From assembly GCF_964033635.1 (NCBI RefSeq), contig NZ_OZ035533.1, forward strand, positions 1,550,001-1,614,000: 64,000 nucleotides of DNA, read 5' to 3'. Shown here piece by piece: positions 44,201-53,072 of this stretch; position 1 is the first letter of the stretch; each line of letters opens with the position of its first letter. The notes beneath the pieces are model-generated. The model searched no databases. It saw only the letters and a program-made list of their open reading frames with translations, and was not told the DNA's origin. The translations under genes and the position numbers were made by a program. The DNA is from Chitinophaga sp. MM2321 (GTDB lineage: Bacteria; Bacteroidota; Bacteroidia; Chitinophagales; Chitinophagaceae).

Positions 44201-44653
44201 GCCTTTCACTACCACAACAGCGCCGGGTAAAGGTCCGTTGATATCGCTGATGTGGCCGGTGATCTGCCGTTCCTGTCTATCACCGGTAATGTTGGCGGCA
44301 GCTGGATAAATGATGATCGTGTTTTGTCTTTCTTCAAACTGAAGTCCTGTGTTCTGTAACAGATCAGATAAAATATGTGATACTGTTTCATCTTTCCAGG
44401 TATTTTTTTTCACCTGTACTTTGGCCAGTGCCTGCTGGTCGAAAGAGATCTTTACAGCACCTTTCTTTTCCAGGGTGGAAATAGCGGTGGACAGACTCCC
44501 TTTTTTTACTTCCATGCCTGGCACAACGTGTTTAAGGGCCTGACTGAAAGCGGAATAACTTTCAGCAAAAGGTGCAGCTGCCAGCAGGAGCAGGATCAGC
44601 GGCTTCATCCTTTTTTTTGGATACCTGAGATGATGACGCAAAATTGATTGCAT
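41249..44653 (-). CDS. SusC/RagA TonB-dependent transporter with STN domain, PUL 1
   Basis: A 1134-aa outer-membrane importer. After the signal sequence comes an STN domain (about residues 45-118, LSTAISTLEKKGAVKISFDQ), which relays ligand occupancy to an anti-sigma factor. Then come a carboxypeptidase-regulatory-like domain (VVVKGSTKGALTDTKGNFAI), the plug (VKLDKLSSRSVNSVEEALQG, IRGMGGINGETPLYVVDG) and the barrel ending in F (VGLNVNF). The STN domain fits the sigma/FecR genes just upstream. The start could instead be residue 16 (MKPLILLLL). Confidence 0.96.
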   Translation of the reverse strand: MQSILRHHLRYPKKRMKPLILLLLAAAPFAESYSAFSQALKHVVPGMEVKKGSLSTAISTLEKKGAVKISFDQQALAKVQVKKNTWKDETVSHILSDLLQNTGLQFEERQNTIIIYPAAANITGDRQERQITGHISDINGPLPGAVVVVKGSTKGALTDTKGNFAISTNTPGDIVLSISMIGYKTQEVTYTGTPINIILEISSKELSQVLVVGYGTQSKTKITGAITDVKLDKLSSRSVNSVEEALQGKAPGVTVQNQGGDPTSAPKVYIRGMGGINGETPLYVVDGVIYDGLVNPADIESISVLKDAAAAIYGARASGGVVLITTKKGKQGKMSVNLDAKYGTQKAWKTLQALNAAEFNSVMNQAADNSGVPRKDEYDAAKNPDGAITRTNWVDDIFRTGKIQEYNLDVTGGNEKSKYYIGMGYRKQDGILLNTYNQRYNFRVNSEHQLTPWLKFGENMSYAQSNGNGANTTSGYTGAVLMATFYTPSVAPYTASGGYSGLPVATANAYGDVINPVAYLERLDNKTPKSFLLINPYIEIKLPANLLFRSNLSFNKVFETQKEFTSRVLEIGKIFDFNSLREYHNNSNDMLAEQTLTYDKQLNQHHINAVGGFSYQRKQWEYSQILVTGFNDESPKYRYAQNATAYDPDGTFGGKNIEALQSFFGRVNYDYQAKYLLSVLGRRDGSSLVAAQNRYRNYYSASAGWVFTNEKFVKDWHIDDVLSFLKLRSSYGKLGNLGSLGFDAVSPLMAKTTTYGGLDPKVNAGYAEKAIANPSLTWAESKQFNIGLDAGFFNNRLSLTADYFVKKTERMLLKKPPMVTDGVPEGTWRNVGDVKDNGIELGLTYSNNNNSPLQYSVSANFASVTNKLLELGLGSKVYPTSDINVRSSITPVRVEEGYPLYYYYVVKTAGLFQSQKEIDEYTFTKDGVTSKIQPNAKPGDIKFLDVSGPDGKPDGKIDNNDRQYAGSAYPRFTYGFSFNASYKGFDINIFAQGVYGNKLFNAVKYTGLAPLITGQGYNLLADVKNAWTPENTHTNIPRVSVGDANANFGTTSDWYLEDGSYLRLKNVTLGYTLPDALSKRVHMNKLRVYVTGSNLLTFTKYSGMDPEVGTDNYGIDLGRYPQARSFLVGLNVNF

Positions 44654-44811
44654 AGATGATAGTATTAGTAATGAATTATAGAACCAGTGGTGTAATAAAT
44701 AATGATGAATGACGGATCAACATTATATCGTTCTTTGAAAGGCATAGTAAGTGCATACGGGTATATCTACCCACAACACCTTCTTTTGCTATTCGTAATT
44801 CTTTTATTCTT

Positions 44812-45750
44812 TTATTCTACTTCGTATGTATTCCTGGCTGTTTTCTTGAATTGAATTTTAGGCGTCATACTGATAGTGGCGATGATGTCCAGTTTATCCT
44901 GTAAAGACATTCCATTGCTGAAGCTTAGGTTCAGGTTTCCCTGCTCCAGGTTGATTTTGCTGTGAAACCGGACATCATAAAAGGTTTCCAGTTCCCAAAG
45001 CACTTGTTGTAAAGTAGCATTGCTGATCAGTAAATCTCCTTTCGTCCATGCATTGATAGTAGTTGTATCTGTTTTGCTGATAGTTGTTTTTTGGTCGGTA
45101 TATGTCAACTGGTCTGCCGGTAGCAGGGTTGCCAGTACTTTGTTCTGATGTGTTACCTGTACTTTACCGCTGGCCACAGCCACTTTAGCTGGTTGTCCGG
45201 GTACATTCTTTACAAGGAAGGCGGTGCCGAGTACATTAACCCGCAGTGTGCCGGTTTGCACGGTAAAAGGTTGTTCTTTGTTTTGTTGTATCGTAAAAAA
45301 GGCTTGTCCGCTTATTTTCACCAGTCGTTCTTTGCCGGCGAACTGTTGCGGGTATTCCAGTGTGGAAGCGGCATTCAGCCAGGCCGTTGAGCCATCTGGT
45401 AATTGAATGTTTTTGATTTCTTCCTTACCGGTACTATATTTTATCCAGGCGATGGCGGGTGTTTGTATGCGTTGTGTTGATTGTTGCCACCAAAAGAAAC
45501 TAACCACTACGGGCAGGAGGGTGGCGGCGGCCATCCATAGGTGCCTGTAGCGCCATCTGCCGGTAGTTGCGGGTTGGATATGCTTTACCAGTGCCTTGTG
45601 TACGGATTCCTTTGCTGCCGGTGGCAGGGCATGTTCCGAAGGATCGGCAGCCATCCGGTCCAGCCATGCAAAGAGCAGCACTACTTCTTCAGCACTGCAT
45701 TCGCCGGCCTTATATTTTTTTAACAGCAGATGTAAATCCGTTTGCTCCAC
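44812..45750 (-). CDS. FecR-family anti-sigma factor
   Basis: A 312-aa inner-membrane regulator. The cytoplasmic N-terminal domain (residues 1-80) has the usual KYKAGECSAEEVVLLFAWLD; one membrane helix lies at about 90-108 (MAAATLLPVVVSFFWW); the periplasmic FecR domain contains DGSTAWLNAASTLEYPQQF and LRVNVLGTAFLVKN. It holds the ECF sigma until SusC signals through its STN domain. The start is a GTG directly after an in-frame TAA. Confidence 0.93.
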   Translation of the reverse strand: MEQTDLHLLLKKYKAGECSAEEVVLLFAWLDRMAADPSEHALPPAAKESVHKALVKHIQPATTGRWRYRHLWMAAATLLPVVVSFFWWQQSTQRIQTPAIAWIKYSTGKEEIKNIQLPDGSTAWLNAASTLEYPQQFAGKERLVKISGQAFFTIQQNKEQPFTVQTGTLRVNVLGTAFLVKNVPGQPAKVAVASGKVQVTHQNKVLATLLPADQLTYTDQKTTISKTDTTTINAWTKGDLLISNATLQQVLWELETFYDVRFHSKINLEQGNLNLSFSNGMSLQDKLDIIATISMTPKIQFKKTARNTYEVE

Positions 45751-45850
45751 TTATAAATCGATTTTACAGGCAACGAATATTGCTGCCTTCTGTATAATGT
45801 CACACGCCAGATAAGATTTAACTATCCTGCGCAGGAAAATAATTTTGGAT

Positions 45851-46402
45851 TTACATCAGCATAGAAAGAAAGGAGGACTTCAGTTGTACTTTCAGCCTTT
45901 TGTTGGCGGTATTAAGCTGATTCCTGATTGTTTGTTCCGAAGCGCCCAGCATAGCGGATATCTCCGGAATACTTTTATGTTCGAGGCGGCTAAGCTGGAA
46001 AACCTGTCTCACCCTGGGTGGCAGAAGGTTCATATGTTGATGTAGCTGTGCGTAGATGTCTTTGAGATATAGCTGATCGGCAGTACTGCTCACATGTTCG
46101 TGTAGTAATGCAGCAAAATTATGTTCGTGGCGGTTACGGATATCTTCACGCCGCAGGGCATTTAAAATGCGTAGCTTCAGCAGGAATACGAGGAAGGCGG
46201 CCGTTTGCCGGGGAATGGGGAGTGAGCTTCGTTTTTCCCACAGCTCAATAAAAAAATTCTGCAATACATCCTTTGCGAGCGCCTCATCAGCGATCAGGCT
46301 ACAGGTATAATGCATCAGCTTATCCCAATGTGTGTGGAAAATGCTTTCAAAGGCAGTGGTGTCACCGTCCTGGAATGCTTTCCATAATGTTGTTTCTGGC
46401 AT
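45851..46402 (-). CDS. ECF RNA polymerase sigma factor
   Basis: A 183-aa extracytoplasmic-function sigma of the FecI-like Bacteroidota type. Region 2 is DTTAFESIFHTHWDKLMHY through DVLQNFFIELWEKR; region 4 carries LPPRVRQVFQLSRLEHKSI and the helix-turn-helix IPEISAMLGASEQTIRNQL. The ATG at 46402 was chosen since AAAGGGA lies 5 nt upstream; a GTG five codons earlier would include this site. With FecR it should switch on susCD of PUL 1. Confidence 0.93.
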   Translation of the reverse strand: MPETTLWKAFQDGDTTAFESIFHTHWDKLMHYTCSLIADEALAKDVLQNFFIELWEKRSSLPIPRQTAAFLVFLLKLRILNALRREDIRNRHEHNFAALLHEHVSSTADQLYLKDIYAQLHQHMNLLPPRVRQVFQLSRLEHKSIPEISAMLGASEQTIRNQLNTANKRLKVQLKSSFLSMLM

Positions 46403-46589
46403 AAATTCCCTTTCCACAATTATTAACTAAGCGAAGACAAAGGTAGGGGCAAAGACAGGTATCCTGCCTGCCATGGTTGTTTATGTTTATGTTAAGTGTT
46501 TGGTCTCATACGTGAAAAAACGATTTAGTAAAGGTTTTTAGCGACTGACAGCTATGTATATGTATAATTGTCAGCTGGTTGAATGGTGA

Positions 46590-47135
46590 TTACAAGGTGG
46601 GCCAGTCCTGGACCAATTCTTTTAGCAGTTTTTGTCCTTTTGCCCAGTCGCGCAGACCGGAGTCGGCATTAATATGGCCTTTAGGCCCCATCTTTACATA
46701 GCGGCTGCCCCAGTGTGCGGCAAAGAAAGCGGCTCTTTCAGCGGTACAATATTCATCGTTCGTACTGGCTACTACAATACTCTTAAAAGGTAGTTTGTTT
46801 AGCGGAATAGGCGTGAATCCACTGGCTACAGCAGGGAAATCCGTTCTCTCCGCATCTGCTGGCGCTACGAGTAAAGCACCGGTGATGGACAGCTTCGTTT
46901 GCCTGGCCCAATGAACAAGTGCTATACAAGCCAGGCTATGCGCTGCTATTACTACCCTTGGGCCAGCCTTTGCTACAGCTTCTTCTATCGCCGTTACCCA
47001 CTGCGCGCATACCGGCGCATCCCAGTCGTGCTGCTCTATCCGCTGCGTGCCGGGTATTGATTGTTCCCACAGGGTCTGCCAATGCAAAGGACCTGAACTG
47101 CCCAGTCCGGGCGCGGTCAAAACTTTAATTTCCAT
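46590..47135 (-). CDS. RBBP9/YdeN-family serine hydrolase
   Basis: A 181-aa small alpha/beta hydrolase. The nucleophile is the serine in IAAHSLACIALVHW; the acid is likely in VASTNDEYC and the histidine in GPKGHINADSG. The N-terminus (LTAPGLGSSGPLHWQTLWE) is characteristic of the family, whose physiological substrate is mostly unknown. It is cytoplasmic. It lies between the two PULs on the same strand but 300 nt from PUL 2, so it is probably a separate unit. Confidence 0.88.
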   Translation of the reverse strand: MEIKVLTAPGLGSSGPLHWQTLWEQSIPGTQRIEQHDWDAPVCAQWVTAIEEAVAKAGPRVVIAAHSLACIALVHWARQTKLSITGALLVAPADAERTDFPAVASGFTPIPLNKLPFKSIVVASTNDEYCTAERAAFFAAHWGSRYVKMGPKGHINADSGLRDWAKGQKLLKELVQDWPTL

Positions 47136-47396
47136 GACAAAACGTTGTGTTGGTGTTGCATCGGTTTGAAAGATAATGAAATAAATTACGAAATACGACC
47201 AGGATTAAATGATTAACAGGATTTTTGGGATGGATACGGGAGATTATAGCGGATAAAATAGAAAGGGATAGATAATGATGAGATCAAAAAAATAGCCGGG
47301 GCTAAACAGCACCGGCAACTGGTAACAACCAAAACAGCATGTATAAATGCTAAAATTTTCACTTCATATATATCATCGTACTAATCATGGTAATTA
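47136..47396. other. Intergenic stretch between PUL 2 and the RBBP9-like gene
   Basis: No gene seen. It contains a dispersed repeat ACCAGGATTAAA (47198-47209) followed by TGATTAACAGGATTTT, shared with the area beside the RND terminator near 26.97 kb. Otherwise AT-rich. Confidence 0.5.
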
Positions 47397-47421
47397 CCCC
47401 GGCGGATCTCCTCCGCCGGGG
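47397..47421 (-). terminator. GC-rich hairpin at the end of PUL 2
   Basis: CCCCGGCGGA (47397-47406) pairs perfectly with 47412-47421 across a 5-nt loop, 15 nt beyond the stop of the last PUL 2 gene. It lacks a T-run, so it may be a processing or stabilising hairpin rather than an intrinsic terminator. Confidence 0.55.
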
Positions 47422-47435
47422 ACATAAGTGGATTT

Positions 47436-48194
47436 TTAAAATATAAATCCTTTACGCTTGAACATCCAGATATTACGCCAGCCATCACCTTGTTGTACCA
47501 GCGTCATCTCATTGGCGTTGAGCTTAATAATATTGTATGTCACGTTATTTCCCCAGCTGATATCTGCGCCGTTTACTTTGAGCGTTTTAGCCAGGGTGTC
47601 GAGGGAGAAGGAGCCTGCCACAGTAGCGCCTTTGTGTGTGATAGCGAAGTTGGCATTATGGTCCAGGTCAAATTTCATTTCATCATCCAACACACCCTGG
47701 TCTCTCAGCCCCGCAGTACCTACTGTCCACCACTCCGGTTTATCAGCGCCACCGGAGCCATTACCAAAGCAATAGCCGGTAGGTACGTCTGTAGCCCATA
47801 CCCATGTTTTGCCATCAGCACCATTGGTCAGCAGATTCCACATCGGACTGGCAAAATAGTTTGGATCATTTTCGGAAACGGTTACTTTAACCGAATCTGT
47901 TTTTGGTCCTCCGGCTGCATAGGCAGCATACTTAATAAAGAAGTCGCCCGCAAAAGGTAGTATCACCACCGCTTTCGTGGCATTGGTGGTGCCAAAGCCA
48001 TAATCCCAGTATGGAAGCACACCCTGGGTTTTACTTTCCAGTGTTACCTGGTTATCATACCCCGATGTTTGGGTGACGGTAAAATCCAGCTTTACACCAG
48101 CCGGATCAGCAGGCGTGATCCTGTCTTCATAAGGACTACAGGCATTCAATAACAATATTGCCAGCCCTGTTAAAATGGTATACAGACTTTTCAT
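47436..48194 (-). CDS. PUL 2 surface lipoprotein (SusE/F-position)
   Basis: A 252-aa lipoprotein with lipobox LLNAC (cysteine at about residue 18). Residues about 30-110 look like a PKD/Ig-type beta domain (YWDYGFGTTNATKAVVILPF); the rest is a beta-rich domain with WWTVGTAGLRDQGVL and, near the end, LVQQGDGWRNIWMFKRKG. In this position, right after susD, such proteins usually are extra glycan-binding surface lipoproteins. That function is inferred from place, not from a recognised family. The ATG at 48194 was chosen for the signal peptide. Confidence 0.78.
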   Translation of the reverse strand: MKSLYTILTGLAILLLNACSPYEDRITPADPAGVKLDFTVTQTSGYDNQVTLESKTQGVLPYWDYGFGTTNATKAVVILPFAGDFFIKYAAYAAGGPKTDSVKVTVSENDPNYFASPMWNLLTNGADGKTWVWATDVPTGYCFGNGSGGADKPEWWTVGTAGLRDQGVLDDEMKFDLDHNANFAITHKGATVAGSFSLDTLAKTLKVNGADISWGNNVTYNIIKLNANEMTLVQQGDGWRNIWMFKRKGFIF

Positions 48195-48217
48195 TTTTGC
48201 ATGTTTTAAAGTGGATA

Positions 48218-49780
48218 CTACTTCCATCCGTCATTTTGTTTGAGCGAGCCGTTAGACAGGTTGATCTGTGTTTCAGGAATGGCAAACAGTCCTTTTGTTT
48301 CAGGACGAAAGGTGATATTGAATGCCGCATCTGCAGATGGATTATCAATAGCCTGTTTGGCCACCGGAATGCCTTGTCTCAGCAGATCCCAGTAGCGTTG
48401 TCCTTCCATCGCCAGTTCATACTTGCGCTCATCCATGATCTGTTGCTTAGAGGTGAGAGTAATACGATGCGCCTGGTCCTGGAATGCACGGTCGCGTACA
48501 CGGTCATAATAGGTCTGTGCTTTCCCGGGGGCTGTTGTCAGTTGCAGTTCTGCACCCATCAACAGTACGTCTGCAAAACGGATCACCATGTAATTATCGT
48601 AGTTGTCCCACTGGAAATTACCACCCAGGTCTTCTGGTTTCAGGTTGTTCAGCGGCGTATATTTTTTGATGAAGAAGCCGGTGTACTGTGCCTGGTCTGC
48701 TTTTTCGTAAGTGCTGCCAAAACCTTCATCATCAATGGAGATAATACTGGCGCTTTTACGGGTATCTCCCGGCATGAAAGCATTATATAGTTTCGGATTC
48801 ACCGTGCCGGCGCCCCAGCCTTTATAGTAGGGCAATAGCGCCTGACTCCTGATACCTATCATCACCTGAATACGGTTACCGTTGTTCTGATTTTGATTAC
48901 CGAGTCCCAGGTAAGTGTACTGGATGGTGAATACGCCTTCCGGATTATTTTGTCCTGCATAGTCTGTTGTACTGGCAGCAGACGCGCGAAAGAGGTTACC
49001 GAATTTTGGAACAAGATCATGACCGCTGTTGTTGATCACATCTTCTATGGCGGCAATAGCGTCTGTCTGTGTTGTTACACCTGCGATCTCTGTTTTGTTA
49101 TAGTAGCCGGTGTAATAAAGGAATACCCGGCCAAGAAGGGCTTCAGCGGCCCATTTGGTGGCTCTGCCATATTCAGCCGGTGGGATGGAAGTGAATTTTG
49201 TATCCGGTAAATCAGCGATAGCAGCTTTCAGATCGGTGGCAATTTGTATATACACACTATCGGGATTAGTTTGTGGAATGTAATATTCTCCCGGTACAAG
49301 CGGTGTTGTGATCAGGGGCACATTGCCAAACATGCGGACAAGATCAAAGTAGTAGTAGGCGCGCAGGAAACGTGCTTCGCCGATGTAACGTTTTTTGATG
49401 GCTTCATCGGCACCAAAATTGATATTGTCTGCTTTCTGCAGGAAGATATTGGTACGATAGATCGCTGTATAGTACTTGCTCCAGGCGTTGCTGTTAAGAT
49501 CATTCATATTCACGCTCTTATCCCACTGCATCCAGCCGTTGTCTGAATTTCCACCGCCACCAAAACAGTTGTCTGACGCTATTTCTGAGCTGAGCATGAT
49601 ATTACCGTATCCATCCATGTTCAGCATACTGTAAGCAGATACCAGTGCTTCATAAGCGTCGGCAGGTGTTTTATAAAAGTCTTCTTCCGTTTTCTTATCT
49701 ACCGGGAGTGTTTCCAGGAAACTCTTGCTGCATGAGCTGATCATTCCGGTGATAATGATGACTGCAAATATTTTTTTCAT
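48218..49780 (-). CDS. SusD/RagB surface glycan-binding lipoprotein, PUL 2
   Basis: A 520-aa lipoprotein (lipobox GMISSC, cysteine at about residue 17). Conserved SusD parts include TEEDFYKTPADAYEALVSAY, YIGEARFLRAYYYFDLVRMFG, and the C-terminal IRFADVLLMGAELQLTTA with MEGQRYWDLLRQG. It partners the SusC encoded 11 nt upstream and binds the glycan at the cell surface. Confidence 0.96.
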   Translation of the reverse strand: MKKIFAVIIITGMISSCSKSFLETLPVDKKTEEDFYKTPADAYEALVSAYSMLNMDGYGNIMLSSEIASDNCFGGGGNSDNGWMQWDKSVNMNDLNSNAWSKYYTAIYRTNIFLQKADNINFGADEAIKKRYIGEARFLRAYYYFDLVRMFGNVPLITTPLVPGEYYIPQTNPDSVYIQIATDLKAAIADLPDTKFTSIPPAEYGRATKWAAEALLGRVFLYYTGYYNKTEIAGVTTQTDAIAAIEDVINNSGHDLVPKFGNLFRASAASTTDYAGQNNPEGVFTIQYTYLGLGNQNQNNGNRIQVMIGIRSQALLPYYKGWGAGTVNPKLYNAFMPGDTRKSASIISIDDEGFGSTYEKADQAQYTGFFIKKYTPLNNLKPEDLGGNFQWDNYDNYMVIRFADVLLMGAELQLTTAPGKAQTYYDRVRDRAFQDQAHRITLTSKQQIMDERKYELAMEGQRYWDLLRQGIPVAKQAIDNPSADAAFNITFRPETKGLFAIPETQINLSNGSLKQNDGWK

Positions 49781-49791
49781 GATTGCCTGCT

Positions 49792-52700
49792 TTAGAATTT
49801 AACATTAAGACCCACGAGGATTGTTCTTGCCTGGGGATAGTATCCAAGGTCTGTTCCGGATGACCAGGAATCAATACCATATCCCACTTCCGGATCGAGG
49901 CCACGGTAACGGGTAAACGTAAAGAGGTTGAGACCCGATACGAATAACCGGCACTGGCTCACAGGAAGATGTTTCATCAGCGAATGTTTGAAGTCATATC
50001 CCAGGTTTACACTTTTGATACGCAGAAACGCACCATTGTGTACATACAGGTCAGAAAACCGGCGATAGTTGTTGTTGGGTTCATCACCAAGCGTAACACG
50101 GGGGATACTGTTGGAAGTGCCTTCTCCATGCCAGCGGTCAAAGATGGCGGTGGTATAGTTGTTATAAGAACGGTCGTACGCACGGGTGCCATCTACTATC
50201 TGGTTGCCACCCACGCCACTCAGCAATACAGACAGATCAAAGCCTTTCCAGTTGGCGTTCAGGTTAATGCCATACGTTTGCTGTGGCAGTGGATTCCCCA
50301 CTTTGGTTTTATCATTGGCATCGATGATACCATCGCCGTTCAGGTCTACAAAGCGGGCATCACCTGGTTGTGCATCGGGCTGGATCTTCCCGTTTTTGCC
50401 GGTGTAGCTGTCTATTTCCTGTTGATTCTGGAAGATACCAGCTGTTTTCAGGCCATAGAAGTAGCCGATAGGCATGCCGTTCCTGGCGAGATAGTATTCA
50501 TCCATGTTGGAGGATAGTACACCATTGTAAGAAGGGTGTAGTACACCTTCCTGGTTGGGGATAGCGCGTACTTCGTTATGATTGAAAGTGATGTTACCGC
50601 CAATGCCTATACGTAGTTCGCCAAACTGATGGGAGTAGTTGATACCGAGTTCTATACCCCGGTTTTCAATATCGCCGCCATTGATAACAGGAGCGCCTGT
50701 ACCGGCCAGTTGCGGAATGGGCGCGGATACCAGCCAGTCTACCGTTACTTTACGATACCAGTCAAAAGTAATGTTGAAATCTTTGAATACCGTTGCGTCA
50801 AATCCTATATCCCATTGGTTGGATGCTTCCCATCCTAAATCGGGATTGGGTATTTTATCCGGAGAAGTACCGATAGCCTTGTTTCCATTAAAGTAATAGC
50901 TCTGATTCAGGCTGCTTACGGTAGGAAGATAAGCGAAATCGGGAATCCTGTCGTTGCCGTTTAATCCCCATCCGGCACGGATCTTCAGGAAGTCGAGCCA
51001 GCCTGTTTTCAGGAAGGCTTCATTGGAAGCTACCCATCCGGCGGAGAAACCGGGGAAATTGCCCCAGCGGTTGTTGGCGCCGAATTTAGTAGAACCGTCC
51101 CGGCGGAAGGTAGCGGCCAACAGGTATTTTTCTGCATAATTATACAGCACCCTTCCGAAGTATGAATTCATTCTTCTCATATCCCTGGTGCCAAAAACTT
51201 TCTTGGTAGAATCATTCGTGCCGTTGCTGACAAGTGCATGCTCAAAATCTGCAATCATCAGATCGCTGATGCTGGCGCCTACATTGTACCCTTCATATTG
51301 GATGGCGCTGGTACCTACCATTACGTTCAGGTTGTTTTTACCAAAGCTGCGCTGGTAGGTGAGGGTGTTGTCCCAGTTCCATTTCAGGTTGCGGTACATA
51401 CCCTGACTGGCAGTAGATTTGGCGTTGCTGTTATTGGCAGCCAGCTCATATACAGGGATAAAGGCATTGTTATAGTTGTATGAGAGATCAATACCGAAAT
51501 CAGTACGCAGGCTGAGACCTTTGATCAGCGTGGCATCCAGGTATACGTTACCGAGTATCCTGTCTGTGATCGTTTTGTTATTCTGTGTATAATCCAGTGC
51601 GCCGATGGGATTCACTTCATCCGCAGCTACACCTGATTTGCCATAGTTGCCGGCAGAATCATACACCGGGAAGGTAGGACTGGTATTTAACAATCCCCTG
51701 ATGGAGTTACTGTAAATATTGCCGGTACCGATGCCGCTTTGTCGTACATGCGCATACGTTAGGTTCTCGCCTGTTCTGACAAGGTCCTTGTATAATTTGT
51801 GTTCTGAATTAATGCGGAAAGAAGTCCTTTCAAAAAAGGATTTGCCCGGTAATCCCATTACCCCTTGTTGCCCGTTGTAGGAAATCGAGGAAGAATAGAT
51901 GGAGCGGTCATTACCACCGGATAGTCCCAGGCTGTAATTTTGTATGGGCGCATTCTTCATCGTAGCAGCTTCCTGCCAGTCGGTACCTTTTCCCATACTG
52001 CTTAATTGTGCAGCAGAGAACATAGGCTGTTTACCGGAGTTAATGGATGCTTCGTTCATGATGTTGCCGTACTGCTGTGCGTCCAGGAGGTCCAGTTTGC
52101 GGGCCGGATTCTGTAGGCCATAGCTGGCATCCAGCGATACCACTGTTTTACCGGCTTTACCTTTTTTGGTGGTGATCATCACCAGGCCATTGGCTGCCCG
52201 TGTACCATAAATAGCGGTGGATGCCGCATCTTTCAGTACATCTACTGATTCAATATCTGCGGGGTTCAGGTAGTTGATATCTTCCGCAGGAAATCCATCT
52301 ACTATATAAAGTGGATTGGAGTCTCCATTGGTACCGATTCCCCGGATCACAATTTTCACTGCTTCACCAGGTTGGCCGGAGTTGGACGTGATTTGCACAC
52401 CGGGTGCTTGTCCCTGCAACGACTGTTCCACGCTTACACTATGGTTCTTTATCAGGTCGGCATTGCCGAGATGCACCGTGGCGCCGGTGACCACTTTCTT
52501 CTTTTGTACGCCATATCCCACCACGATCAGTTCATCCAGGCCGGTAGCGGCGGATTCCAGGCTGATGTTCAGTTGCTTTTGTCCTTTTATGGCTATTTCC
52601 TGTTTTGTATAGCCTACCAGCGATACGACGAGGATATCGGCAGGTTCCACCTGTAAAGAGAACGAGCCATCTGCGGCAGTGGTAGTGCCCCGGGTAGTAC

Positions 52701-52917
52701 CTTTTATGACGATGTTTACACCTGGCAGGGGAGTGCCGTCTTTGGCATCGACGATCCTGCCGGTGAGCGTTTGCTGTGCAATAAGCGTATGTGCCTTACC
52801 GTTACCTGCAGCAGCATGTAGCACCGGTGGAGTGGTAACGGCCAGACTGCACACAGCAAGTGCCCGCAGGACAGATTGCCGTGGGAAAAAATCACTGATG
52901 TTGTACCAGATTTTCAT
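49792..52917 (-). CDS. SusC/RagA TonB-dependent transporter, PUL 2
   Basis: A 1041-aa outer-membrane importer with no STN domain, consistent with control by the HTCS instead of a sigma factor. After the signal peptide (ending VLHAAAG) come the carboxypeptidase-like domain (VNIVIKGTTRGTTTAADGSF), the plug (NHSVSVEQSLQGQAPGVQIT, IRGIGTNGDSNPLYIVDG) and the barrel, ending GLNVKF. On the minus strand AAAACACGTTTAAC lies directly before the ATG, resembling motifs upstream of GH31 and the HTCS. Confidence 0.96.
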   Translation of the reverse strand: MKIWYNISDFFPRQSVLRALAVCSLAVTTPPVLHAAAGNGKAHTLIAQQTLTGRIVDAKDGTPLPGVNIVIKGTTRGTTTAADGSFSLQVEPADILVVSLVGYTKQEIAIKGQKQLNISLESAATGLDELIVVGYGVQKKKVVTGATVHLGNADLIKNHSVSVEQSLQGQAPGVQITSNSGQPGEAVKIVIRGIGTNGDSNPLYIVDGFPAEDINYLNPADIESVDVLKDAASTAIYGTRAANGLVMITTKKGKAGKTVVSLDASYGLQNPARKLDLLDAQQYGNIMNEASINSGKQPMFSAAQLSSMGKGTDWQEAATMKNAPIQNYSLGLSGGNDRSIYSSSISYNGQQGVMGLPGKSFFERTSFRINSEHKLYKDLVRTGENLTYAHVRQSGIGTGNIYSNSIRGLLNTSPTFPVYDSAGNYGKSGVAADEVNPIGALDYTQNNKTITDRILGNVYLDATLIKGLSLRTDFGIDLSYNYNNAFIPVYELAANNSNAKSTASQGMYRNLKWNWDNTLTYQRSFGKNNLNVMVGTSAIQYEGYNVGASISDLMIADFEHALVSNGTNDSTKKVFGTRDMRRMNSYFGRVLYNYAEKYLLAATFRRDGSTKFGANNRWGNFPGFSAGWVASNEAFLKTGWLDFLKIRAGWGLNGNDRIPDFAYLPTVSSLNQSYYFNGNKAIGTSPDKIPNPDLGWEASNQWDIGFDATVFKDFNITFDWYRKVTVDWLVSAPIPQLAGTGAPVINGGDIENRGIELGINYSHQFGELRIGIGGNITFNHNEVRAIPNQEGVLHPSYNGVLSSNMDEYYLARNGMPIGYFYGLKTAGIFQNQQEIDSYTGKNGKIQPDAQPGDARFVDLNGDGIIDANDKTKVGNPLPQQTYGINLNANWKGFDLSVLLSGVGGNQIVDGTRAYDRSYNNYTTAIFDRWHGEGTSNSIPRVTLGDEPNNNYRRFSDLYVHNGAFLRIKSVNLGYDFKHSLMKHLPVSQCRLFVSGLNLFTFTRYRGLDPEVGYGIDSWSSGTDLGYYPQARTILVGLNVKF

Positions 52918-53048
52918 GTTAAACGTGTTTTATTTAGGCTGGGAATTTTAATTATACCCTGATTCATAATGCGCAATCGATGATGTATCATCCGCCATTC
53001 TGCTTTATATTTCTCCGCAACACTATCATTCGTAATAGAGAGAATATG

Positions 53049-53072
53049 GGTCCGGGTCAGAGGGCCCGGACC
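53049..53072. repeat. Hairpin spanning the GH31 stop codon
   Basis: GGTCCGGG (53049-53056) pairs with 53065-53072 across an 8-nt loop that contains the GH31 stop. It is followed on the plus strand by TTTTTT, so it would terminate only antisense transcripts; on the sense strand it could stabilise or pause RNA. Confidence 0.45.

Noticed and set aside
46919..47128. Small hydrophobic plus-strand open frame opposite the RBBP9-like gene
   Set aside because: Antisense shadow: the leucine run is the complement of Gln/Lys/Glu-rich codons in the real gene.
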